From Sweltsa coloradensis (Eukaryota; Arthropoda; Insecta; Plecoptera; Chloroperlidae), in NCBI GenBank assembly GCA_024449915.1, contig JAMZAV010000648.1, positions 400,054-464,053 on the forward strand: 64,000 bases of DNA, given 5' to 3'. Under the pieces are notes generated by a model. The model saw nothing but the letters and a program-made list of their open reading frames with translations. It was not told the DNA's origin and made no database searches. Positions 36,115 through 48,200 of this stretch are shown piece after piece. How positions within the stretch are numbered: position 1 is the first letter of the stretch; every line of letters begins with the position of its first letter. The position numbers were made by a program, and so were the translations under genes.

Positions 36115-36305
36115 TTAAAAAAAAAAAAAAAAACTGGAGACGTTGAAGAGAGAGGTGAATCGTGGAAGCTGGTGATGGAATTGAAGCTGTGGGAGGACAG
36201 GAAAGAGTGGAGAAAATTGGTGGAGAAGCAGATGCAGGATGAAGATGACGATGAAGATGATGATGAAGAAACGCTGAGCCTGGCAATCTCGGCAAAAAAT
36301 AGTTT
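36115..36305 (+). mobile_element. LINE ORF fragment (acidic C-terminal tail)
   Basis: One plus-strand frame reads ESWKLVMELKLWEDRKEWRK followed by a Asp/Glu-rich tail. The same segment occurs in broken form at 11000-11110 next to the RNase H-like remnant, which suggests one LINE family. Confidence 0.4.
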
Positions 36306-36536
36306 CGTGCCCTAGATATCGGTGTGAAGAACAACACTCAACCTGACATAGTTGGAAATGAGTTTTGATGATTATTATAAACACAGAAAATAAAGTACAG
36401 GTAAATACCGTAATAGTTGAACAGCCAAAAATCTCACTGTTTTACAAATTGTGGACAATAATAAAATGCATTGGCTACACTACGGCAGCCAGTGGAATGT
36501 TGAATTTAAGGAGTTACTGCACAGAAATAATATTAA

Positions 36537-37214
36537 TTAAACGAGGGAGCGGAGCGACCGAGTGTCTCCATTCAACTCAAACGGCCCTCATTCTGTGATT
36601 CTGTCTGTCTGTCTGTACGTCGAAAATCAGCCGAACCGCTGAACAGATTGTGCTGAAATTTTAAACAGACATCCGGTACGAGTTTATTGAGAACTGATAA
36701 CAAAATCAGCTAGATCCATTGCGATTTAAGCCTACAATAAATAAAAATGTGATTTTTAAAAATATCGATAGCATTGTTTAGTAGCAGCTAGCGGGACGTA
36801 ATTTGCGTGGCTGGCATGGCCTAGTGGTAAGCATTTAGCCTACCGCACGGAGGGTTGGGGTTCGATACCCGTTAGTATAAACTTTTTTATATTTTTACTC
36901 CCACATATTATTTTTGAGGGGTGTTAAATGGGAAATAAAAATCAGGTGATTTTGTTTTATCTTGGAAATTTGTTAATGTTTCACGCTAGTACGTTTCGAA
37001 CACGATTCGCATTTTGAATGTTCAATTTAAATAACTAGGGAAACGCCTAAGTCGTTGTTAAATGAGTGAGTGAGCCAAGTGTTGAGTACCTGGGAACATC
37101 CCATTTCCTTCCATATACCCAAGGCTGGATCTAGCCCAGTATGGGGAATGATACCGGGTACTATACACATGGTGCTCACTCACTCGTTTAACAACAACTT
37201 TGGCGTTTCCCTAG
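36537..37214 (+). mobile_element. Helentron-like element, family 5, with tRNA-like insert
   Basis: The 5' end is TTAAACGAGGGAGCGGAGCG. The terminal 180 bp (37035-37214) form the 3'-3' palindrome ending CTAG then T. The body contains ACAGATTGTGCTGAAATTT, shared with 35214-36026. Confidence 0.55.
36811..36885 (+). repeat. tRNA-derived (SINE-like) segment
   Basis: TGGCCTAGTGGTAAGC (box A region) and GGGGTTCGATACCC (box B and T arm). The overall layout resembles tRNA-Gly, but the acceptor stem is not formed. Confidence 0.5.
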
Positions 37215-37655
37215 TTATTATCACAAAGTAAGTACGTACAGTATTAGGGATGACATTGGGTTGTAAAATAATATCAGTTCCAGCACATTTAAATTGTGCA
37301 GTTGCAACTAGGTCTGTGAAATGTAACTGTGCAATGGCCATAATGTTTCATTCATATAAATAAATACTAAATAGTTGTTCCATTTAATTCACATAGTACT
37401 AAAATTAATTATGTACCAGAGCAAGATTCGAATCCTAAGAACAGATTCGTTCGAGTAATGTTCAGATTTGGGTAAACAATGTCACCTCTATTATGTAAGC
37501 CTATAACACTTTTTCGAGTCCCAGTTAACGAGATGTCAGTTGAAATAAATTTTGTTCAACCATTCCCCCCATTTACGCAAATCCTAATAAAGATAAATGG
37601 ACATTGACAAATAAAGACATAACTAGTACGACAAAAATGGCAGATTGCACAAATT

Positions 37656-37745
37656 AATACAGTCGGGCGTGGTTGGTACTCGAGTGGGTGACCACTTGGG
37701 CAAAGGTGGTGAAGCAGATCGCCAAGTGTGCCCCTGATTGAAAAC
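37656..37745 (+). repeat. 5S rRNA-derived fragment
   Basis: GTCGGGCGTGGTTGGTACTC followed by GAGTGGGTGACC matches the 3' half of eukaryotic 5S rRNA (GTCGGGCCTGGTTAGTACTT, then GATGGGAGACC). It is too diverged and incomplete for a gene; more likely a SINE3-type or pseudogene fragment. Confidence 0.5.
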
Positions 37746-38504
37746 GATCTTGCATTGTCACCTTTAGCCGCTCTGCGGAGAACAATGTTCATAATGTTTC
37801 TGGTGTTGGAAAAAAAAGTATTTATACATAACGGATGTTTGGGCACAACTTTTAACCATACGCGCGAGTAGGCCTACTTGTTACTCCTTAAATAAGTATT
37901 GCCTATTTGTATTTGATAATACCTTTTGTTTCCTTGATAATATTAACAGTTTCACTTACCCTATAGGAATGTTTCCCAAACCAGGTACACCAAGAGCAAC
38001 GACCCAAAATACCATTTTTTAACTTGTAAATAAAATGTCAAATTGATCATTCATAAACTACGCTCATTAAATATTTCACAACCTGTAGGGCCTACAGGAA
38101 ACAAGCCCGCAATTCACCTTGAAGATATGTGCAGCAAATTTAATATCTTCTCCATTAGCACTCCAATCCATCACTAATGAGTAATGATTAATGAATACTA
38201 ACTCCATTTTGCTGCTAGACTTTCAAATTATAGGCATTATAGTCATCTACAAACAACTGCCCAGCATAATAATATGCAACGAGGCTATATACATCGTGTT
38301 GGCTATTTGTGCACGTAGAAATCATCATAGTAAAAAAATGTAGTATTTTTACATGTTGGGGCACATACCATACAAGTTATTGTTAAGAAAGTGTACATCA
38401 TTCATAACACATCAAAAAGAAAACACCTGAAATTGATCAATTAAATTAATTTTAGAGGAGGAATATGCCTAAGTGAGATCAATTTAGTGAATTTACCAAT
38501 TCAA

Positions 38505-39216
38505 TCACTCCCCAAAATCTTCTTTTCTTGTCTTTTTGTTTGACAGATCGTTCTGTTCCGTGTTGAACTTCTCACGTTTATCCAGCGCTCTTTGCAGCTG
38601 GTTTTGAATATCCTCGAAAGCTTTACCGATAGCCGTAGTCCATTCTTTGCCACTCACATACTATATGTTTCTCCTGAGACTCTGTATAATCCTTGTACTC
38701 GGCTATCTTTTTCTTGGCCGAGGTGTATCTACTTTTAGCTTTATCCAACGACTCTTGATACTTGTCACGCAATTTGTAAAATTCTTCTTTACACGACGCT
38801 TGAAACTGGTTGAATGTATCCTGAAGCTCGTTTAATTGTTTTTGTGTTTCGTCGTACTCGGCATGAGCTTGCATTAACTTCTCGGCCAGACTTAGTATCG
38901 CCTTTTCGGAGTTTTCACGCATTCGGATAAGTTTTTGCGTCGCTTCTGCCAATTCCGACTCACTGTTTTGCAGTTTTTGTATGGTTTCGTCGTGCGCTAT
39001 TTTTAAGTTGTCGATTTCAGCGGTAAAGAATTTCACTGCTTCGTCTTTGATACTTTCCTCCTGGTCTTTTAACTCCATAACGTGTTTCGTTGTTAGATCC
39101 GCCATTCTATTGTCAAAGATTTTCTGTAATTTTAGTTTTTCATTTTCAATTACATCATCCAACTTTTCTAAAGCTGAGTAAGTCCCCTTGTCCTTTGCTA
39201 ATTCATTAGAATGCTC
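38505..39216 (-). CDS. CEP152: CEP152-like exon k (last), with apparent frameshift
   Basis: A long coiled-coil exon from EHSNELAKDKGTYSALEKL to YTESQEKHI. Near 38648-38668 the frame changes and coding continues as SGKEWTTAIGKAFEDIQNQL to KEDFGE and a TGA at 38505-38507. Without the shift the protein ends at 38623 after an unrelated tail. The break coincides with GTATGTGAG, which also looks like a splice donor, but no intron of plausible size fits. Confidence 0.7.
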
Positions 39217-42200
39217 CTGAAAAGAACAAAAAAATGAAAAAATAATGAATACAATACAATCTTTATGTTCACAATGTTTCAGGCGTGGAATTGCTTAATT
39301 TCAATTTCCTTTAAATTATCTTTTTAAAATGATGCTGTTGACCAATACTAATTACAAAATTGCAATACCGTATTTACCTGATTGCAAGCCTACCTTTTTT
39401 GACACATTTTTGCAGTTCAAACTGACACCCCGGCTTGGAATCGATGGCAAACTTATGAGTATTTAAATGCTACACTTTTTTGTTAGATAAACTTTTAATC
39501 AGGGGTCGGCTTGCATTCGGTGTCGGCTTGCAATCGAGCAAATACGGTATATTAGTATTGTTAATTGTTATAAATCCCCCAACAAAAAAAGCTTAAAAAG
39601 TTAAAACCAAGGTTAGGTATTAATTTTTAATTTAAATTGTCAAACAATATGTCAAAGCTAGGTAGGCCTACTCCAGCTTCTTCAAGGTTCTTCTGTTTAC
39701 AGTTTAGCTTTAGCAACTTCCTGAAAAAGAAGCTAGAGTAGCTTTAAAATTTGTTCAATTGAAATAAAAAATAACCTTGGTTAGGCCTAATGGACAACCC
39801 AGTGAACAAGTACTGTAACTAACAAAATATTAATACTTGTTAGTTGTTAGTATATTATACAGACAGTATTGATTTTCACTTGGGATATGGATAACACTAC
39901 CTCATGTTCTTGTCGCAAGACTGTGGCATGAGCTCGAGCAAACCAGGCTTTGACGGATAATGCAGAGGTATAGTCTGGATCACTTGGAAGCTCTTTTCCC
40001 AAATGTCAAGTAAAAATGTGTGATCATTGTATCAGAGCACATTTTCCAAATATTGCTTAATTTTTTCAGAAACCGACAGTAAATATGCCATCAAAAGGGT
40101 AATTTCTAATTTGTAGTACCTAATTTTCCAAGGTTGTGTAGGCATCAATTATTTTAAACCTTGAAATGTGCTCTGATAGCCGTGACGTACGTTCATCCTT
40201 TATAAATATCACCCCAAAAATTCAAAATTTTGGGGTGAAAATCGGTGTTGAAAATTGAACTAGAATGTATGTGAAATTAGCTTGGTTTGTCGATCAAGCG
40301 AATATTAAAATTTTTCAATTGACATTTAACATTGTAATAAAGTAAAAGTGCTAGCTCTAGCTAAAGAACAACCGTCTTAACAACTCACGATTTCCTTGAT
40401 TCTCAAGGTCAGCTGGTCCTTCTGTGTCTGTTCCCTCTGCAGTCTAGCGCTAAGGTCAACCACTTGTTTCTGAAGCTCCTCTGCTTGACCTTGGAGCCGG
40501 TTGACCTCTAACATGAGACGATATCGCTCGCTTTCCAACTCTGAAGATTTGGATTTGTCGCCGAGATCTTTCGGTAGGTTTTTTCTCACTTCTTCTTTTG
40601 CTAACGAGAACAGTTTTTCATTAGTTAGGGTGACACAGCCAAGTTATTGTGAGGAGAAATAAAATCTGAGGGGCCTACGCAAACAACACGGGAAATGGAA
40701 CACACCGAAGGAAAGTAACAACAGCGATGTTCCGATTGGAGACGGGACATGACCTGTTGGCAAAACATCTCCATAGATTTGGAATTTTTTAATCGGATGT
40801 ATACAGACTAGACTAGATTATGTAACGACGGAGTACAGGACAGTCGACACCTGCTTTATGTGCTAGATTAAAGGAAGCGATTGACAAAATGCCAGAGGGC
40901 ATGGACAGTAACAGAAGGGAGGTATGTAAATGGCTGGACAAAGGACATAATAATGTGAATTCGTGCACAGGAAATCACTATTGACAGGGCCGAGGGACAG
41001 TAGATACATGGTTCCTGCTCTGCATTTAAAGTTAAACTGTTGTGTGATGAATTGATTCCTCCAATTTGGATCCGTACATAGGAATCGATCCAGAATCGAT
41101 TTATTGATTCCACTATGCCATCCCTAGTGTAGCCTATATCTGCCCTATGATGTAATAGTATACCTTTTTCTATTTCATCTGCCACTTTCTTCATGAAGGC
41201 CCTTTCTCCATCTTAGCACTATTCAGCTCTGCAAGGACGTCATCTTTAGCCGCACAAACTTCCACATAAAGTTTCTTAATCTTTTCGTTTTCCATGAGAG
41301 CCGAGTCCAGCTGGATCTAAAGGCGGAAACCATAGAATAACAAAATTGCATTGTTCGTGTTTTTAACCGGTCTAGTACAAAAAAATTATCGCTACTTTGA
41401 AATTAGAAATTTGGCTTAACAAAACTTCAAAAATATCCACAGATATATTCCAACTTCTCTTTATGGGATGGAGGAACAATCGATAGCCCTAGAGGAGAGC
41501 ATACTTTGTAGCACTACACATTTTATTTTTGTTATCATGATAACAATTTTGGGATATAGCCCGTAAAGGTTGTAGAAAACAATTTGGACATGATTTTGAA
41601 AATGAAATCCACATTCTGATTGGAAATGGTTTAGCTAGTAGACACATTATTGTAATCAACAAATCATTCATTAAGCAATCGTGAATTGATTCACTTAACG
41701 GATCGTTAAACATGATACCGCCAAGAAAATCTTTAATTAGTTTCCTTATTAAAATTTGTTTCTATAAACAATTGCAATTTTGGGTTGGTAAAGGCCCATT
41801 TTTAACAATCTGCTAAGTTAATCAATTTTTAAATGGACAATTCAAATATTGGGTCTCAGCAGCAAAACGGTCAGCAACCCCGATTAACTCGCCTCCAATA
41901 CTGTAACTGTATCTCCAGTTGCTCGTTACGCTCCTCCCGCATGCTAGCCAACCTCGCGTCGTGGAACCTAAGATACTCGCTGCCAACCTCGTTCGACACG
42001 CGCTCTCGCTCGGCTTCCAACGTTGCCACCTGTTGTTGCAGGCGAACGATGCGAGCTTCCAGTGCTGTTATTTGATTGGCCAGTTCCGAGTTGAATCCGT
42101 CCAATTTGGCTTCGTTGTCTTTGTGCAGATCTACCTCCTGAACAGACAGAAATATTAATTATTTTATTTGTTTGTTTATTTTATTATTCAGTGATCCACA

Positions 42201-45200
42201 TTTGATCAGGAAGTGCCAAGAAAGCTAGAGGCCAGTATTAGCCTAGAATTATCATGACATGTAATACACTCTAAACATGGTCCTCATGGTAAGAGTACCT
42301 GTAACATGAAGCAAATAAAGATCAATCAATCAAAATCAAAAATAGTACTAATCAATCAGCATCATCTATTGTCGTTTTCTGCTTCTGGCAGGGTCTGCTT
42401 GGGTTAAGCATAATTTATTTTTATTTTTATATAGTAGTATGGTAGGTAATACAAATTCTAATCATCTGCCAGAAATGAATGAAAGCCAAAATAAAATACG
42501 TAGCATTTAGCAGGTGTGTAGGACTAATTTAGCTACTGATTGACAAGTGCACAAGCTTGTGGATACAGATTTCCCCACACTTTGCCCAACCTAAATTGTA
42601 CAAAATGGAGGTAAATGGTAAATATATCAAATGTAATTTACTGGGCCATTATAGGAAAGAGCAGAAATTGAGTATTGTAGCATCACAGTGGAAAATGTGA
42701 AAAGTGAAAACGGAAAATATATTCCTGAATGGTATATGACTATGAGATAAGATTGAGATTGATGAAAAGTTGAAAACTTGATCCTAAACACTAGCCTATG
42801 AATGTTTAATCAGTTTGTAAAAAAATTGTTTAAAAGTACCGGTACATAATTTACTGTGATAAGACTTTTTAAGCGAGCGAAGCGAGCGTTTCCATTTGAC
42901 TCTGCCGGAAAAATTAGTCACTGTTTTTTGTTTTTTTTTTGTTTTTTGTATGTCTCGCCATAACGTTCGAACGGAGGCTCGGATCGAGTTGAAATTTTGA
43001 CCATCCGCAAGCTTCGTTCTCGATTGAATGCCATTAGTTTTGTGGCAAAATCGTTCAAAAAGTTAAAAAGTTACATTAAAGTTAATCGAAAGTTTTTTCT
43101 AAAACTTAACGGGGACAAAATCTGAGATAGCCAAATCATTTAGAATGTCCGTCCGGTCACGAATATGTTAATTTTATTTTGATCCGATAAGTAGTGTAGA
43201 TGGAAATTACATTATAACAAAAGTAAATTTGCCATGGCAACGAAAAGACGCGCGAAGTTTCTAATGCACTGCCACCCAGAAGTAATCAAAATACTTTCGA
43301 GGAAGCAGTCTATTATTTGTCAACAAAGAGTTTAAATAGTTTTCCCAAGGAGTCAAGGTCCTCTAGATGGCGGTGGATTTTATTCACAAAGTAAAGGTTT
43401 ACACACGGGTTTACCCAAATACCTTGGCAATAATAAATAATATTGGAAACATGGCCCTGTGGACAGCGAACGTCGCAAATTTTAAAATTTAAAAAAATGT
43501 GCAATGTGGGTCTAGCTATAGCACGTGCTCGCTTATCAACGCGTCCAACTGAGCGTTTCCTAGTTAAATTTAACATCAAGGAGGCAGCGGCAGACAAAAG
43601 CCTTGGGTTTAGGGCTGGTACTATTACTATTAGGCCTAGGACCAAGGTAGGCAATTAAAATCTACATCAAGATATGTGCTGCGCTCTCAGGACAACTCTA
43701 AAAAAAGTTGTAGTAGTCGGTAGTAGGGTTGTAAATTGTAAATTTAAAAAATTGTCTCAAAATAAAGTAAATGTTAAGATGAACAGTGTACTCAGTATTT
43801 TATTACTATATGGGGCAGTACTGACTGCTGCCTACAACTTCATACTACTATTTTGCACATTCAAAATTTTTCCACATTTAATTTCAAAAATGACCTACCA
43901 AGGCAGTATGAACAGTAGTAAGGCATACTATTATTTCTATTTGATCTTGATGAAGTATGAATTTAAACTAGGAAACGCTCAGTTGGACGCGTTGATAAGC
44001 GAGCACGTGCTATAGCTAGACCCACATTGCACATTTCTTTAAATTTTAAAATTTACGACGTTCGCGTTTCCAGTATTAATTATTATTGCCAAGGTATTTG
44101 GGTAAACCCGTGTTTAAATCTTTACTTTAAAATCCACCGCCATCTAGAGGACCTTGACTCCTTGGGAAAACTTTTTAAACACTTTGTTGACAATTAATAG
44201 ACTGCTTCCTCGAAAGTATTTTGATTACTTCTAGGTGGCAGTGCATTAGAAACTTCGCGCGTCTTTTCGTTGCCATGGCAACGTTACTTTTGTTATAATG
44301 TAATTTCCATCTACACTACTTATCGGATCAAAATAAAATTAACATATTCGTGACCGGACGGACATTCTAAATGATTTGGCTATCTCAGATTTTGTCGCCG
44401 GTTAGTTTGAAAAAAAAACTTTCGATTAACTTTAATGTAACTTTTTAACTTTTTGAACGATTTTGCCACAAAACTAATGGCATTCAATCGAGAACAAAGC
44501 TTGCGGATGGTCAAAATTTCAACTCGATCCGAGCCTCCGTTCGAACGTTATGGCGAGACATACAAAAAAAAAAAAAAAAAAAAAAAACAAACAAACAAAC
44601 AAAAAAAAAAAAAAAAAAACGAGTGACAAATTTTTCCGGCAGAGTCAAATGGAAACGCTCGCTTCGCTCGCTTAATGAAGCTTGGAATTGCCTACTACCT
44701 CGGTAACCTATTTGCAGGTATTTATTTTTTTATTAAAATTTCCCCCGGTAGAAATTTACAGGCATTTTCTGGATTTTTTTTTTAATCCGGAAATTTTACA
44801 CCGCTAGTTGTCCTAGTCGGTAGCAATGACGCGTCGGTGAGTTGGTCTGGTCTGGTATTCTACCTCGGAATCGTCGTCATTTGTTTACGGTTACGCCCAT
44901 ATTGTAGATCATATTGTTCCTGCTACTACGGTATTTGCTATACATAAGGAAAGGATAATGTATTCTTCAAATCTACCTTGAGTAGGTTTGCATTCTCCTC
45001 CCTGAGTTTGTCGAACTGAAGTAGGAAGCCAGCCTCGCCTTCCCGGAGTTTATTAATGGACTCCTTCTCTTTATCAAGCTGCTCTTGAAGGCGCACAATT
45101 TCTTTGCGCTTGAGCTTATGGCCTGGAAAGATTATAAACTTATCAAGATCGTATTTTAAATTATGAGATACATTTGTGATGCACAACAATAAAATATAAA

Positions 45201-48200
45201 TAACGATAATCAAAAAGGTATATTATTATCAAATAATAATGTCGTGGCACGTTGGTCTTGTGATTAGCTTCTTTTCTTACAATGTAGAAGGTCCAGGGTT
45301 CGATTCCCGCTATAGGCAAAAGTATTTCTAATAAAAAGACTGGCAGGACAGGAGAAAGTGTACATACAAATATTACAAATACCAGTCTGTAATAAGTAAT
45401 TGGATGAGCGAAGCGAAGACTTCAATTTCACCGACCCCCCAAAAAATTTAGCTCGTTTTTTTTTTTTTTTTTTTTTCCTCGTTTTTCTGTCTGTTTGTTC
45501 GCTCTCTACCGGGCAAACGGCATATGCGATCTTGATGAAAATTTGACACGACCTTATAATACATATTTCTCATGAATATCGTACTTTTACGATTTTTTTT
45601 CGATTTTTAGTGCGATATTTTCGTGCCATTTGGGCCAATTCTGATCAAACGGGTGGGGCTACAACGTTCATATTTCACATGGACATTAAGGTTATGGTGA
45701 TGTAGTACCTTTTGAAAGATAATGTTGAAAAAGTTAGTCAGAATCCATAGAAATATAGCTTTTAATGTAAGATTTTTACGTTAAATAATAACAAATTAAC
45801 AAGAAACAATAGAAACTTGACAACAATCACCTACAATGCGTCGGCAGAAAAACAAAGCACTTGCAAAAGTAAAGATATCCCACGCAAACTAAAAACTTTA
45901 AAAAAGCTCATCCATTTAGCGTTTTCCTAGTAAATAATAATGGAAGACATGAGGATGTGCTGAGCCTGGTAAGCAAGCAGCTTAAGTCCATGTAGCTACC
46001 GTAGATAGAGGCTACTGATTTGTCACCCCCTCACCCGATAATGTTGCAACCGGAGTCTAGACATTTGATTAACGTATTTACTACTCAAATATAGGCCGCC
46101 ATCGGGTAATGGCCGCACCTTTTTTTTGACCACTGAAATTTTGAAGAGTAGGATATAAATAAATACAATTGTGAAATGGTTTTGCATAATGGCTGCGCCA
46201 AACTTTTTAACTCAATATTTTTACAATTTAATTGCGACCTAAAAAATCTCATAAATGCATTAAATTATTTTAAGGTACTATCACTACTTTACACGGATAA
46301 CATCATCAAAACCATTCATGAGTATGATACCTAGAATCTGACAAATCTTTTCCTACTGAACTCACTTGCAATACAACGTTTCAGTTCGTCCCTAAGTTTA
46401 GCGTTGATGTCTGCAGCGCTTCCCCCATGCTTCTTCCCCACTCCGATACCCATCTGGATCATAGAATCCGTGTCTTCATTGTCCAAGAGGTCGGTAGCTT
46501 CGTAACGTTGGATCACTTCGTCCGAGCCCTAGAAGTGTTTCAAGGATGAGTACAAATTGTATTCTCAATTAGTATTACACAGACAGTTAGGCCTACTACC
46601 GTAAATTCTATTTATTGGTACAGTGACCATGAAGACAAAACATCTAATGTCAATTTCACTGTTCAGAACTTGATCGTTTTAGGTAAAACGATCCTTAGCG
46701 CCACCTACTGTGAGATAGTAGAGCAAAAGTGTTGTAGAACAATGAAACACTTATTAAAATATTCCTCCTTCCTTGTACTACACTGAGGGCTACATAAATA
46801 AATAATACATTTTAACAGTTTTCCAGTTATATTGCAGAACATGCATTTTATATTTTTTACATCAATAATGTTGATCGTAGTATTTAGATAGGCCTACCTA
46901 GTTAAAAGGTAACAAATACAAATACTTAAAGATATAGGCTGCAGGCATGATTAAAAATATCATACTAAAAAGAGTGATAGGACAGTTTCCTCAATCATTT
47001 TGTTCATAGTAGCCTGCTCTACTTATATCATACCGGTACAGTACTTAAAAAATCCTAATGGGAGAAGTAGGGGTGCAGCCATTACTCGTTGTCGTCGGTG
47101 GCTTATGAATTCAATTGTGTAGGCAAAATTCGTAGATTTGACAGATTGAAAAGTAAAATGAAACTATAGAACAGGAAATAGCCTAGGCCCTATATTAAAA
47201 ATAAAATATATAAATTATTGGACATTTTCATTTACAATTTACATTTACAATTCTATATTTTGTCCAAAACCGTAATATTTAAAAAACTTTCAATTTAATT
47301 TCCTTTGTCAAATAATAGTTCTTGAAATGTCACGCTATCTAATAAAATAACAGTTGGAAATGTCCAATTATTAAGCGAGCGTTTCCATTTGACTCTGCCG
47401 GAAAAAAATCACTGTTTTTTTTTTTGTATGTCTTGCCATAACGTTCGAAAGGAGGTTCAGATCGAGTTGAAATTTGGACCATCCACAAGCTTCGATCTGG
47501 ATTGAATGCCATTAGATTTGTGGCAAAATCGTTAAAAAAATTACAAAGTTACATCAAAGTTATTCAAAAGTTTTTTTTTCAAACTAAACGGCGACAAAAT
47601 CTGAGGTGGCCAAATCATTTAGAATGTCCGTCCGGTCACGAAGATGTTAATTTTATTTTGATCCGATAAGTAGTGTAGATGGAAATTACATTATAACAAA
47701 AGTAACGTTACCATGGCAACAAAAAGTCGCACGAGGTTTCTGGCCACTATGCACTGCCACCTAGAAGTAATCAAAATACTATCGAGGAAGCAGTGTATTA
47801 TTTGTTACCAAAGAGTTAAAATAGTTTTCCCAAGGAAATGATGTCAAGGTCCTCTAGATGGCGGTGGATTTTATCCACAAAGTAAAGGTTTAACCACGGG
47901 TTTACCCAAATACCTTGGCAATAATAAATAATATTGGAAACATGGCCCCGTGGACAGCGAACGTCGCAAATTTTAAAATTAAAAAAATGTGCAATGTGGG
48001 TCTAGCTATAGCACGTGCTCGCTTTTTAACGCGTCCAACTGAGCGTTTCCTAGTTTACTACTAAGTAGGCCTAGGTGCTACATGCAGGAGAAAGTGAACA
48101 CACCATGAGATGCTGTATCTGACGCTGGCCCTCCTCCAAGCTACGAGATAACCTGTTGATGGTGTCCACTTTCTCCAGGAGGATCGCGTCCTGGCTTCTC

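Noticed and set aside
45241..45320. Functional tRNA gene (also 35464-35536 and 36811-36885)
   Set aside because: Box A and box B are present, but acceptor and other stems do not pair, so these are tRNA-derived repeats.
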